Positions 50,868 to 59,662 of a DNA stretch of 64,000 bases are shown in pieces. Source of the stretch: RGIG3178 sp964533965 (lineage in GTDB: Bacteria > Bacillota > Clostridia > Christensenellales > QAND01). Under the pieces are notes generated by a model, which ran no database searches, was not told the origin of the DNA, and worked only from the letters and a program-made list of their open reading frames with translations. The stretch is taken from assembly GCA_964533965.1 (NCBI GenBank), contig CAZHNN010000002.1:62001-126000 (forward strand). Reading direction: 5' to 3'. Both the position numbers and the translations under genes were made by a program. Each line of letters starts with the position of its first letter. Position 1 is the stretch's first letter.

Positions 50868-50939
50868 AAACCCAGCAATGTAGGCAACGCTATGATTTAT
50901 ACGCATATTGTTGATGATGAATTTGCTGTTAAGAAGTAA
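50868..50939 (+). pseudogene. C-terminal tail of a tyrosine recombinase
   Basis: Directly abutting gap fragment B, the plus strand encodes KPSNVGNAMIYTHIVDDEF then AVKK and a TAA at 50937. This matches the end of phage/ICE integrases of the form HSxVxxTMIYTHVxDE, including the nucleophilic Tyr of the IYTH motif. Only about 23 codons are left, so it is a remnant. Its position at the edge of a duplicated gene end is what an integrase beside its attachment site would leave. The match is short and judged by eye. Confidence 0.5.
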
Positions 50940-51006
50940 TGAAGCTTTTCGTTTTCAGGATATTGAGATACAACGATTTGTCTTATCCGTGGCTATACAA
51001 TTAGTT

Positions 51007-51528
51007 TCAAATTTTAAATGTAAGCAATCCACCGTTTTCGATTGGTGTGCTACCAAAATTATAGTCATTCGGCTTTCCTTTGAAAAAATAATCTATTATC
51101 TGTATGTTAGCCGCATGGGTAACAATTAAGACATTTTTACCTTTATAATTTTGGACAATCATCTCACAAAAATTGCAGTTTCGATTCATAAAACTATTAA
51201 ATGTCTCCGTACCTTTATCACCGGTTTGAATTGCCTGAAAATACAATCTCCGAAATTCCGGAGTTTCATCTTTGCCTTCAAATTCCCCGCAGATTATTTC
51301 CTTAAGCCTATCATCGAAAACAATCTTCCCGTTGTAGATAATCTCGCAAGTTTGACGTGCTCGCATTTGGGGACTGCAAAAACAAGCATCAAAACCAACG
51401 TTTCTCAAGTTTTCAGCTTGACGCTTTGCTTGTTCGATTCCTGTTAGATTCAACAAAGTATCTGTTACACCATTACACTTCTTGAATAGGTTCCAATCAG
51501 TTTCACCCTGGCGGACGAGGTATACCAT
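51007..51528 (-). CDS. histidine phosphatase superfamily protein lacking the catalytic His
   Basis: 173 residues. Overall phosphoglycerate mutase-like fold: LVRQGETDWN, LTGIEQAKRQAENL, CFCSPQMRARQTCEII, KEIICGEFEGK, VLIVTHAANIQII. The invariant RHG nucleophile is RQG (Gln7, codon CAG, one base from His), so it should not form the phospho-His intermediate; the second His (VTHA) is kept. AT-rich, between gap fragment B and gap. Could be a pseudoenzyme, a recent mutation, or a sequencing error. Confidence 0.85.
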   Translation of the reverse strand: MVYLVRQGETDWNLFKKCNGVTDTLLNLTGIEQAKRQAENLRNVGFDACFCSPQMRARQTCEIIYNGKIVFDDRLKEIICGEFEGKDETPEFRRLYFQAIQTGDKGTETFNSFMNRNCNFCEMIVQNYKGKNVLIVTHAANIQIIDYFFKGKPNDYNFGSTPIENGGLLTFKI

Positions 51529-51860
51529 AATAATCTGCTCCCCCTATTTGATTGTTCTACTATAGTCTGGTCTATAAGACCCTTTTTAATTTATATTATC
51601 CATAACTGTACTCTCTTAATTTTTATTATATTATTAGCCTTTTTGGATTGTCAACAGTAAGCCGGACAGAACTTATTAGGTACAGGATCTCTTAAACTCA
51701 ACTGGTGACAAGTATCCAAGCGTTCAATCCAAACGGATATTGTTGAACAATGAACAGAATCGAATGACTCCAGCTGGAGTTGCAAGATCGGCTTATGATA
51801 AAGTTTGATACCATGTATCCAACTAAAACGGGATCGTTTATACCTTATGTTTGCATAAAA
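51529..51860. other. intergenic region downstream of gap
   Basis: About 330 AT-rich bases with no gene recognised. Its right end (51812-51855) resembles 50658-50700, the part of the duplicated gap end beyond the terminator. Confidence 0.6.
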
Positions 51861-51885
51861 AAAGTCCCGATTGCTCGGGACTTTC
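51861..51885 (-). terminator. gap terminator
   Basis: On the minus strand AAAGTCCCGA pairs with TCGGGACTTT around GCAA, followed by TTTTATG. Copies lie at 49807-49828 and 50714-50738. Confidence 0.9.
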
Positions 51886-51899
51886 TTTTTGGTTTAAAC

Positions 51900-52910
51900 T
51901 TACTTCGCGTCGACCTTGCTCATGTGAATGATCAGATCGCACAGCTTGTTGGAATAGCCCCACTCGTTGTCATACCAGGCGACGAGCTTCACGAAGTTCT
52001 TGTTCAGCGCGATGCCCGCATCCTTGTCGAAGATGGAGGTGCGCGGATCGTGTACGAAGTCACTCGATACGACAGCGTCTTCGGTGTAGCCGACGATGCC
52101 CTTCATCGGACCTTCGGCGGCAGCCTTCATCGCGGCGCAGATCTCGGCATAGGTGGCTTCCTTCGCAAGGCGGCAGGTCAGGTCGACCACGGACACATCC
52201 AGCGTGGGCACGCGGAAGGACATGCCGGTCAGTTTGCCGTTCAATTCAGGAATAACCACGCCAACGGCTTTCGCAGCGCCGGTGGAGGAGGGGATGATGT
52301 TGTGCGCTGCCGCACGGCCGCCGCGCCAGTCTTTCTTGGACGGGCCGTCAACGGTCTTCTGGGTTGCGGTGATGGAGTGCACGGTGGTCATCAGACCTTC
52401 GACGATGCCGAAATTGTCATTGATGACTTTGGCCAAAGGCGCCAAGCAGTTGGTGGTGCAGCTCGCGTTCGATACGACGGTCATGTCAGAGGTGTATTTG
52501 TCGTTGTTCACGCCCATGACGAACATCGGTGCATCGCCAGAAGGAGCGGAGATGACGACCTTCTTCGCGCCACCGTTGAAGTGGGCGGAAGCTTTCGCCT
52601 TGTCGGTGAACACGCCGGTGGATTCGATGATGTACTCAGCGCCACAGCTGCTCCACGGAATGTCCTTGGGATCCATCGCCTGGAACACCGCGATCTCTTT
52701 GCCGTTGACGATGAACTTGCCGTCTTTCTCATACACTTCGCCGTTGAATTTGCCGTGTACGGAATCGTACTGGAGCATGTAAACCATGTAATTGGGATCG
52801 ATGAACGGGTCATTGATTCCTACGACTTCGAGTTCGGGCTTCTCCAATGCGGCGCGGAAAGCTAACCGGCCGATACGTCCAAAACCAGTAATACCAACTT
52901 TTACTGCCAT
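51900..52910 (-). CDS. gap: glyceraldehyde-3-phosphate dehydrogenase
   Basis: 336 residues. Rossmann start VKVGITGFGRIGRLAFRA, catalytic Cys in SNASCTTNCLAPL, GGRAAAHNIIPSSTGAAKAVG, and WYDNEWGYSNKL at the C terminus. Glycolytic oxidation of glyceraldehyde-3-phosphate with NAD+. ATG at 52910 follows GGAGGTTACT. Codon use is strongly biased, as expected of a highly expressed gene. Its 3' end is the target of the duplication described at 49805-50867. Confidence 0.98.
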   Translation of the reverse strand: MAVKVGITGFGRIGRLAFRAALEKPELEVVGINDPFIDPNYMVYMLQYDSVHGKFNGEVYEKDGKFIVNGKEIAVFQAMDPKDIPWSSCGAEYIIESTGVFTDKAKASAHFNGGAKKVVISAPSGDAPMFVMGVNNDKYTSDMTVVSNASCTTNCLAPLAKVINDNFGIVEGLMTTVHSITATQKTVDGPSKKDWRGGRAAAHNIIPSSTGAAKAVGVVIPELNGKLTGMSFRVPTLDVSVVDLTCRLAKEATYAEICAAMKAAAEGPMKGIVGYTEDAVVSSDFVHDPRTSIFDKDAGIALNKNFVKLVAWYDNEWGYSNKLCDLIIHMSKVDAK

Positions 52911-53096
52911 AATAGTAACCTCCTTGGGATTTTTGTAAAAAGAATCTTGACTTGGTTTCCCTAGCGCTTTCCATATTATCAAAACTTTCACATATTCGCA
53001 AGCATTGTTACGTGTTTCTTACGCGGTTCAGTTTGCCCTCAGATACCCGTATCATGCGCATATGCATGCGCCTATTACTTCCATCTTCGCCAAAAC

Positions 53097-54191
53097 TCAG
53101 CCGTTTAGGCCCATGAGTTCTTTTAGTACAAACTGCCCGTTTTTGCGTATCAGCACATCGTCAAAATAGATCTCGCCGCCACCGTTCTGCAGGCAAACCA
53201 TGTCCCAGTGCATCGCGCTTTCGTTTCCGTTGGGTGCCTCGTCATAGCAGGCGCCCAGCGCCATATGGAATGAACCGCCTATCTTCTCATCAAAAAGCGT
53301 ATCGCACATGGGTTGATGGATATGGGAATTCACGCCGAGCGCAAACTCGCCGACGAACCTCGCGCCCTCGTCCGTATCCAACAGCTCGTTAAGCCGCTTC
53401 GTGTTGTTGGCGGACGCCTCCACACATTTTCCGTTTTCAAACCGAAGACGGATATCCTCAAACCTGTAACCGCCTTCAACGCTGGGGGCGTTGAACAGTA
53501 CAGTGCCGTTGATGCTCTCTTTGATCGGCGATGTGAATATCTCACCGTCGGGGATATTGTATTGCCCTGCGCAAGGAATGGCGATCTGCCCCTTGATGGA
53601 CAGCGTCAGATCCGTACCGGGCCCTTTGATATGCACCTTGTCCGTCTTTTCCATCAGGGCTTTTAACGGTTCCAGGTCTCTTTGCATCTTGTCGTAGTCT
53701 ACGCAGCACACGTCGAAAAAGAAATCCTCAAAGGCTTCGGTGCTCAACTGCGCCTTCTGCGCCGCTTCGGGCGTCGGCCACTGCACCACCACCCACCGGG
53801 TCTTCTTTTTGCGCATTACGACATCCAGCGGATGGCTGTAAAGTCTGCTTAGCATCGTCTGCGTCGATGTCGGCACGTCGCTCATTTCCATATCGTTGTG
53901 CGCACCGTAGAAGTGCATGGAGCAATCCATCTCTTCGAACTGCCGGCAGACGAACTCCGCTCTGAGCTTTGTCATCGTCTCGTCGGTGTGCATCATCGCA
54001 AGGCGCTGCACGCGCGCCTGCGTGATGTCCACAAACGGTTTGCCGCCCGCTTGCTGTACCTTTTTCACCATCAGTTCCAGAAATTCAATATTCGGTTCGC
54101 GGGCCAACAGCGCCACGTTGTTTCCCTCTTGCACGCGCATGGAGTGGCGAACAAGCACATCCGCGAGCTTCTCCATTCTTTGATCTCGCAT
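53097..54191 (-). CDS. M29 family aminopeptidase (PepS/AmpT-like), copy 1
   Basis: 364 residues. Metal-binding C-terminal half as in M29 enzymes: GEFALGVNSHIHQPM, DEKIGGSFHMALG, SAMHWDMVC, and GEIYFDDVLI. Cobalt/zinc aminopeptidase of broad specificity. The following gene is a paralogue, ten bases upstream. No signal peptide, so cytoplasmic peptide turnover. Confidence 0.92.
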   Translation of the reverse strand: MRDQRMEKLADVLVRHSMRVQEGNNVALLAREPNIEFLELMVKKVQQAGGKPFVDITQARVQRLAMMHTDETMTKLRAEFVCRQFEEMDCSMHFYGAHNDMEMSDVPTSTQTMLSRLYSHPLDVVMRKKKTRWVVVQWPTPEAAQKAQLSTEAFEDFFFDVCCVDYDKMQRDLEPLKALMEKTDKVHIKGPGTDLTLSIKGQIAIPCAGQYNIPDGEIFTSPIKESINGTVLFNAPSVEGGYRFEDIRLRFENGKCVEASANNTKRLNELLDTDEGARFVGEFALGVNSHIHQPMCDTLFDEKIGGSFHMALGACYDEAPNGNESAMHWDMVCLQNGGGEIYFDDVLIRKNGQFVLKELMGLNG

Positions 54192-54201
54192 GGTTCCCTC
54201 C

Positions 54202-55314
54202 TTAGCGCAGGTTTTCAGGGTTTAGGCAAAAGAGTTCCGGTATCACGAACATGCCATCCCTGCGGATGAGAACGTCGTCGAAATAGATCTCACCGCCGCC
54301 GAATTCCGGCGTCTGGATCAATATAAGATCCCAGTGGACAGACGATTTGTTGCCGTTGTCCGCCTCGTCATAGGCGTTTCCGGGCGTCAGATGGATGGAA
54401 CCCGCGATCTTCTCATCAAAGAGCGTATCCAGCATTGGCCTATTGATGTTCGGGTTGACGCCGATGGCAAACTCGCCCAAATACCTTGCACCATCATCGG
54501 TGTCCAGGTGCTTGTTGATGCGCAGGTTGTCGTTGCTGCTCGCCTCCACGATCTTGCCGTCCTTGAACGAAAAGCGAATATTTTCAAACTTGAAGCCGGA
54601 TACCATGCTGGGGGTGTTGTATGTGATCACGCCGTTCACGCTGTCCTTCACGGGTGCCGTATAGACCTCGCCGTCGGGAATGTTGCGCTCTCCGTCGCAT
54701 TTAATCGAAGGTATGCCCTTGATGGAGAATGTCAGATCGGTGCCGGGGCTTACGATGCGCACGCGGTCGGTGCGATCCAATAGTTCGATCAACGGATCCA
54801 TGGCCCGGCTCATCTTGGCGTAGTCAAGGTTGCATACCGAGAAATAGAACTCCTCAAAAGCATCGGTAGACATCTGTGCCAATTGTGCCATCGACGGATT
54901 CGGGTAACGAAGGACGACCCACTTTTTCTTCAGGCGCGTCTGCATATGCACCGGCTTGTAATACACAAGGCTGTACATACGCTGTATTTCCTCATCCACA
55001 TCCACCGACTCAAACACGTTGTGGGAGCCTCTAACACCGATGAACGCATCCATCTCCTGCATTTTGGGAAGATCGAACTTCATTCGAAGCTCCGCCTGCT
55101 CCTGCGTCATGCCCCGCATGATCTGGCGCTCGATGCGGCCGTTCTGCATCACGACAAACGGATACCCGCCTGCCTTATACGTCTCTTCGACCAGCGCGCA
55201 TGCCATGCCGTCGTCGATATCCGCCAGATTCAGCCAAACCTTTTCGCCTTTTTGCAGCTTCAGCGAATAGTTGATCAGGTTCTGCGCCAGAATGCGTTGC
55301 CTTGGGTCAATCAT
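54202..55314 (-). CDS. M29 family aminopeptidase, copy 2
   Basis: 370 residues, same architecture: GEFAIGVNPNINRPM, DEKIAGSIHLTPG, SSVHWDLILI, GEIYFDDVLIRRDG. About half the positions agree with copy 1, so an old tandem duplication. ATG 55314 follows GGAGGAATTT; the frame upstream of it is spurious. Probably cotranscribed with copy 1. Confidence 0.93.
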   Translation of the reverse strand: MIDPRQRILAQNLINYSLKLQKGEKVWLNLADIDDGMACALVEETYKAGGYPFVVMQNGRIERQIMRGMTQEQAELRMKFDLPKMQEMDAFIGVRGSHNVFESVDVDEEIQRMYSLVYYKPVHMQTRLKKKWVVLRYPNPSMAQLAQMSTDAFEEFYFSVCNLDYAKMSRAMDPLIELLDRTDRVRIVSPGTDLTFSIKGIPSIKCDGERNIPDGEVYTAPVKDSVNGVITYNTPSMVSGFKFENIRFSFKDGKIVEASSNDNLRINKHLDTDDGARYLGEFAIGVNPNINRPMLDTLFDEKIAGSIHLTPGNAYDEADNGNKSSVHWDLILIQTPEFGGGEIYFDDVLIRRDGMFVIPELFCLNPENLR

Positions 55315-55381
55315 GATCAAATTCCTCCATCTATATATTCTCTTACCCCAAATCATTGGAAAAGAGCTATACGCCCCTATG

Positions 55382-56350
55382 TTAGTTTGATTCCTCGGAA
55401 ATTTTGGATGTCTTGCCGCCCTTGCGGTGGAACTCGTCCACGATGTACAGCGGCCTGTTCTTCGTCTCATCATAGACGCGCCCCAGGTAGTTCCCCATCA
55501 GTCCCATGAAAAGGAACAATATGCCGATGAGCAAATACAGACCCGTCAGCGCAAACGATGTTGCCAGTATCTCCTGTCCCGTCAGCAACAGCACAAGCTG
55601 TACGATCAGCGCCACAAAGCTGCCGAATACGGTGAGCGTACCCAGGCGGGAGGCAAGCGTCAGCGGCTTGAACGAAAACGCATAGATGCCATCCATCGCA
55701 AGGCGCATCATCTGCTTGAAGCCATACTTCGTCTCGCCAGCGGCGCGCTGCTTGCGCTCAAACTCCACCGGCACCTGCGTAAAGCCGACCCAGCTGACCA
55801 TGCCGCGCAAATACCGGTTATGCTCGCCCATCGAGACGAGTTGATCGACCACCTTGCGGTCCATCAGCCGGAAATCGCCGGTATCCAGCGGCGCCTTGGT
55901 ACCCGATAAAAAGCGGAACACGCGGTAGTACATGGCGCTTGTCATCTTCTTGAAAGCGGTTTCGCCTTCGCGGCTCTTGCGCTTGCCATAGACGATGTCG
56001 GCATCCCCTTGCTTCCATACCGCAGCCATCTCCGGAATGACCTCGGGCGGATCCTGCAAGTCGGCATCGATCAATATTACTGCTTTGCCGCGTGAGGCGT
56101 CCAGCCCTGCGGATGACGCGGCTTGTTGCCCGAAGTTGCGCGAAAACGAGATCACCACCACGTGTTCATCTTTCTCATGGAGTTCCTTCAATACGGACAG
56201 CGTATCGTCCCGGCTTCCGTCGTTGACATAGATGATCTCATACGGTTCGTTCATGCCCTGCAGAACGCCAGTCAAGCGCTCGTGCGTCTGCGGCAGCACT
56301 TCCTGCTCATTAAAACAGGGAACAACGACCGAATAGACAATAGTTGCCAA
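55382..56350 (-). CDS. GT2 family glycosyltransferase (DPM/GtrB-like)
   Basis: 322 residues. GT-A domain with YSVVVPCFNEQEVLP, IIYVNDGSRDDTL, LIDADLQDPPEVIPEM (DxD-type motif) and GDFRLMDRKV; two C-terminal membrane helices (about 232-258 and 266-292). This is the layout of polyprenyl-phosphate sugar transferases that feed wall or surface polysaccharide. Start is TTG, after GGAGGGAACG. Confidence 0.93.
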   Translation of the reverse strand: MATIVYSVVVPCFNEQEVLPQTHERLTGVLQGMNEPYEIIYVNDGSRDDTLSVLKELHEKDEHVVVISFSRNFGQQAASSAGLDASRGKAVILIDADLQDPPEVIPEMAAVWKQGDADIVYGKRKSREGETAFKKMTSAMYYRVFRFLSGTKAPLDTGDFRLMDRKVVDQLVSMGEHNRYLRGMVSWVGFTQVPVEFERKQRAAGETKYGFKQMMRLAMDGIYAFSFKPLTLASRLGTLTVFGSFVALIVQLVLLLTGQEILATSFALTGLYLLIGILFLFMGLMGNYLGRVYDETKNRPLYIVDEFHRKGGKTSKISEESN

Positions 56351-56439
56351 TTCGTTCCCTCCTTACCGGATCATTATACCCTTTTCCTTGATAAATGAAA
56401 AGTCAAGTCAATGCAATCAAAGGATTGCACCTACGTGTA

Positions 56440-57873
56440 TCATGCTTCGGTAAACCGAGTCAAAAGCCCTGTCACGATCCGATACAGCCTATCCACCGAT
56501 GGCAGATACAGCCATTCGTCCGGCGTATGCACATCGTGCTCCTCGGCGCCGGTTGCAATGATGTCCAGCTGCGGAGCCTTGCTGTACAGAAGGCCGCATT
56601 CAAGGCCTGCGTGGATGGCTTCGATGTTGATCTCGCTGCCAAAAAGCCCACGGTATACTTCCTGCAGGATTGTCCGCGCTTTGGAATCGGGGTTGTATTT
56701 CCATCCCGGATAACGGTTGTAGGCGCGCACGTCACATAAAAACGCCTCTCCCAACAACCTCAGGCGGGTCTCGGTTTCATCCTGCTTGCTCTCCACGCTC
56801 GAGCGCGGTGAAAACGTGAACAGAACAACATTTCCTTGTGTCTTGATGATGCCCAGGTTGACCGAAGTCTCCACCAGATCTTCCATGCTGGGACTCATGG
56901 AGAGCACGCCGCTTGGCGCGATCATCAACAGCGATACGATATCCTTCGTATCCTTGCTGCTCATCTGCTCTTTTACATCATCCGTTTTGTCGACTGTAAC
57001 CTGGAACCCCTTGTCGGGTTCCCCAAGCTCCAATCGTATCGTCTGTGCCATAGCCTTGGCTGCATCGATGAGTTCCACAGGATGCTGCGTTGTCAGAAGC
57101 ACAAAGCATTCGCGCGGGATCGCATTCTCCTTGCTGCCGCCTTCGATGCTAACAAGATGGAACGGCGGAAGTGCCTGCAGGATGCGCCCCATCAGCTTGA
57201 TGGAGTTGGCGCGGTGCCGGTTGATGCAGGAGCCGCTGTGCCCGCCCATCAGCCCCGTCAAAGAGATCTTAAGTGCCTCCCCGGACGCCTTTTCGGGCGC
57301 AATCCGCTTTGTCCAATCTACGCGCATGCCGCCGGCACAGCTTACGATGGCGGTGTTCTCGGGCCCGGAATCAAGGTTGACCATGGTGGACGCCGTGATC
57401 CAACTCCCATCTACCGCATGGGCGCCTACGAGTCCTACCTCTTCCTGCGATGTAAACAGGCATTCCAACGGCGGATGTACAAGCGTATCGTCCGCCAATA
57501 TCGAAAGCATCATGGCGACCGCAACGCCGTTGTCAGCGCCTAGCGTCGTCCCGTTGGCCCGCAATTTGTCACCGTCAAGCACCAACTCGATCGGGTCTTT
57601 TTCAAAATCGTGCACGGTCGCCGCGTTCTTCTCACACACCATATCGGTGTGCCCCTGCAATAGCACGGCGGGAAGAGCTTGTTTATCCTTTGACCCCGGC
57701 TTTTTGATCATCACGTTATGGATCTGGTCGCGCAAGCAGGTCAATCCATGCTCTTTAGCAAACGCTTCCAGATAATCCGCGATGCCGGCTTCGTTGCCCG
57801 ATCCGCGCGGGATGGCGCTGATCTTTGCAAAATAGACAAAGAATTCCTTGGGTTCCCAATCTGACAATGTCAT
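56440..57873 (-). CDS. pepD: beta-Ala-His dipeptidase (PepD-type, M20)
   Basis: 477 residues. Zinc ligands in LLQGHTDMV and GTTLGADNGVAVAM, catalytic Glu pair in FTSQEEVGLVGA, and SGGHSGSCI-type GLMGGHSGSCINRHRAN; lid domain in between, as in PepD. Cleaves Xaa-His and other dipeptides. ATG 57873 follows GGGAGGAC. Adjacent to the M29 genes, forming a peptide-degradation neighbourhood. Confidence 0.94.
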   Translation of the reverse strand: MTLSDWEPKEFFVYFAKISAIPRGSGNEAGIADYLEAFAKEHGLTCLRDQIHNVMIKKPGSKDKQALPAVLLQGHTDMVCEKNAATVHDFEKDPIELVLDGDKLRANGTTLGADNGVAVAMMLSILADDTLVHPPLECLFTSQEEVGLVGAHAVDGSWITASTMVNLDSGPENTAIVSCAGGMRVDWTKRIAPEKASGEALKISLTGLMGGHSGSCINRHRANSIKLMGRILQALPPFHLVSIEGGSKENAIPRECFVLLTTQHPVELIDAAKAMAQTIRLELGEPDKGFQVTVDKTDDVKEQMSSKDTKDIVSLLMIAPSGVLSMSPSMEDLVETSVNLGIIKTQGNVVLFTFSPRSSVESKQDETETRLRLLGEAFLCDVRAYNRYPGWKYNPDSKARTILQEVYRGLFGSEINIEAIHAGLECGLLYSKAPQLDIIATGAEEHDVHTPDEWLYLPSVDRLYRIVTGLLTRFTEA

Positions 57874-57887
57874 GTCCTGTCCTCCCG

Positions 57888-58871
57888 TTATTTCTTCCAT
57901 TGTATGGTTTGCCCCAATGGCACGATAACACTTTGATAATAGGCGGCATCCAGCGCCGGGCGAAGCGTGCTGCTCACCCACAGATACCGGATTTTTCCGC
58001 CCGTTTTCTGCACCTGAATGCTGGCGCGGTTGATTTTGCCTTCCTGCAGGCAGGTCATGGTATAGACGCCGCTTATTTGCTTGAACGAATAATCGAATAC
58101 ATCCTCGTATTTTGCAAGGTCTTTGAGGCTTTGAATGACGCCGTTAAATTCGGACTGTGTCACTGTTGCCAGTTCCACGCGGTATGTGTTGTCACCACTT
58201 GCCACGTCAAAGGACAGCGTGACATACCCGTGCTCGGCATCGCCTTGCGGATTGAGCATCCAATCCGGCGGCGCCTTTACCAGAAGCTCAAAATCGCTCT
58301 TGAAATCGTAGGTTTGAAGGGCCATATCGACGGCTTGCGGATTGGCGTCGGTACTCACTGTCACGCTTTGCAGCATCGCCAGCAGATTGCTCCGCTCCTT
58401 TGCATAGGAGTCGTTGTCCGCAGTCTGAAGCACGGTGCGCATGTAGAGCTTGGCGGATGTTCCGTACCAATCTCGGCTCCCTTCAAAGGCGATGGTATGC
58501 GCCCCGCTCTCCACGCCTGTGATGATCTTTCCGGCATACGGGCCTGCGGAATATACCTGCTCCTGCACGTCGTCCATCTCGATCTGCTGCAAAAAGACGT
58601 TGCCCTTGACCTGCTCTTCGTTCATCCATAAAAATTGAATGACCATCGTGCCGCCGGTAAACGTAAACGCAGCCCCCAAGCCGTCTGACGTATCGTCATC
58701 CTGGTATTGCCATGACTTTGGAAATGAAAATGCCGTTTGGGAAACATAGCTTTCAAAATGAGACAACGAAGCCGCGGCTGTAGGACTCGGCTGTACGTTT
58801 TGTGGTTTTTGGCAGCCCGCAAATAGAAGGCTCATCGCCAGAATCAGCGCCGCTGTTTGTAACCGTTTCAT
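57888..58871 (-). CDS. lipoprotein of unknown function
   Basis: 327 residues. Signal peptide with lipobox FAGC (Cys20). The mature part seems to hold two similar halves of about 150 residues, each with FxFPKSWQY / LLVKAPPDWML openings, resembling PsbP/DUF1795-type folds seen in small secreted proteins. No function assigned. 14 bases upstream of pepD, so probably same transcript. Confidence 0.8.
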   Translation of the reverse strand: MKRLQTAALILAMSLLFAGCQKPQNVQPSPTAAASLSHFESYVSQTAFSFPKSWQYQDDDTSDGLGAAFTFTGGTMVIQFLWMNEEQVKGNVFLQQIEMDDVQEQVYSAGPYAGKIITGVESGAHTIAFEGSRDWYGTSAKLYMRTVLQTADNDSYAKERSNLLAMLQSVTVSTDANPQAVDMALQTYDFKSDFELLVKAPPDWMLNPQGDAEHGYVTLSFDVASGDNTYRVELATVTQSEFNGVIQSLKDLAKYEDVFDYSFKQISGVYTMTCLQEGKINRASIQVQKTGGKIRYLWVSSTLRPALDAAYYQSVIVPLGQTIQWKK

Positions 58872-58963
58872 CCTTTGCTCCTCATCTGTGCTTTGTCTTT
58901 ATCATACCCGCAAGTTCAAGTCAATGCAAGGCAATACGGATGTCGCAATCTTGACAAAACCAC

Positions 58964-58992
58964 TTGACTGCTAAGGTTGTGTATGTTTTAAT
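58964..58992 (+). promoter_or_regulatory. promoter of the polyamine operon
   Basis: TTGACT (58964-58969) and TTTAAT (58987-58992) separated by 17 bases. A second TTGACA at 58951 could serve as an alternative -35. Confidence 0.6.
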
Positions 58993-59017
58993 TAATATCG
59001 CTTTATGTTAAGCAACG

Positions 59018-59034
59018 CTAAACAAAATGTTTAG
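59018..59034. promoter_or_regulatory. palindromic operator candidate
   Basis: CTAAACAAAATGTTTAG is a perfect palindrome with a three-base centre, lying just downstream of the promoter and 66 bases before the XRE-cupin regulator; a likely autoregulatory site for that protein. Confidence 0.55.
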
Positions 59035-59099
59035 AATATGTTTATGGCCCTCCGGCAAACCGCAAGGAGTCAACCCGGAAAGCTATCGGAAAGGATAGG

Positions 59100-59645
59100 G
59101 TGCCTGTGCTCATCGGAAAGAAGATACAGCAGCTTCGCTTGAAGTACGGCCTGACCCAGGAGGAGCTCGCCAACCGGGCGGAACTCTCCAAGGGCTTCAT
59201 CTCCCAGCTGGAACGCGATCTGACCTCGCCTTCCATCGCCACGCTAATGGATATCCTGCAGTGCCTTGGAGTTAGCCTTAAGGAATTCTTCACCGAGGAG
59301 CGTATGGACAAGGTAGTCTTTACACCCGGCGAGCTGTTCACAAAGTCGGACGAAGCCTATGGTACAGCCGTTACCTGGCTTGTGCCGCATGCACAAAAAA
59401 ACCGCATGGAACCCATTTTGTTTACGCTTGAACCTGGAAAACAAAGCGTGATGGATGATCCGCATGAAGGCGAGGAATTCGGATACGTGCTCGCAGGCAA
59501 CGCCATACTCATGCTGGGCAACCAAAAATACAGGATCAAAAAGGGCGATTCCTTTTGCTATATGCCTTCCCAGGCGCATGGCCTGTACAACCATGGCAAA
59601 ACGCAGCTGCGCATTCTATGGGTATCCGCCCCGCCTAGTTTTTAA
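59100..59645 (+). CDS. XRE-cupin regulator of polyamine transport
   Basis: 181 residues. HTH_3 domain (1-62; GLTQEELANRAELSKGFISQLERDLTSPSI) and C-terminal cupin (about 105-178; DPHEGEEFGYVLAGNAILML, YRIKKGDSFCYMPSQAHGLYN). The layout is that of PuuR/PotR-type regulators sensing a small ligand, here probably polyamines since potABCD follows 17 bases later. Start GTG at 59100, with GTG two codons later possible. Confidence 0.92.
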   Translation: MPVLIGKKIQQLRLKYGLTQEELANRAELSKGFISQLERDLTSPSIATLMDILQCLGVSLKEFFTEERMDKVVFTPGELFTKSDEAYGTAVTWLVPHAQKNRMEPILFTLEPGKQSVMDDPHEGEEFGYVLAGNAILMLGNQKYRIKKGDSFCYMPSQAHGLYNHGKTQLRILWVSAPPSF

Positions 59646-59662
59646 TACAGGAGGTCGTCTTT

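Noticed and set aside
51780..52865. 361-codon ORF antisense to gap
   Set aside because: Shadow frame of a highly codon-biased gene; the plus-strand protein has no family signature.
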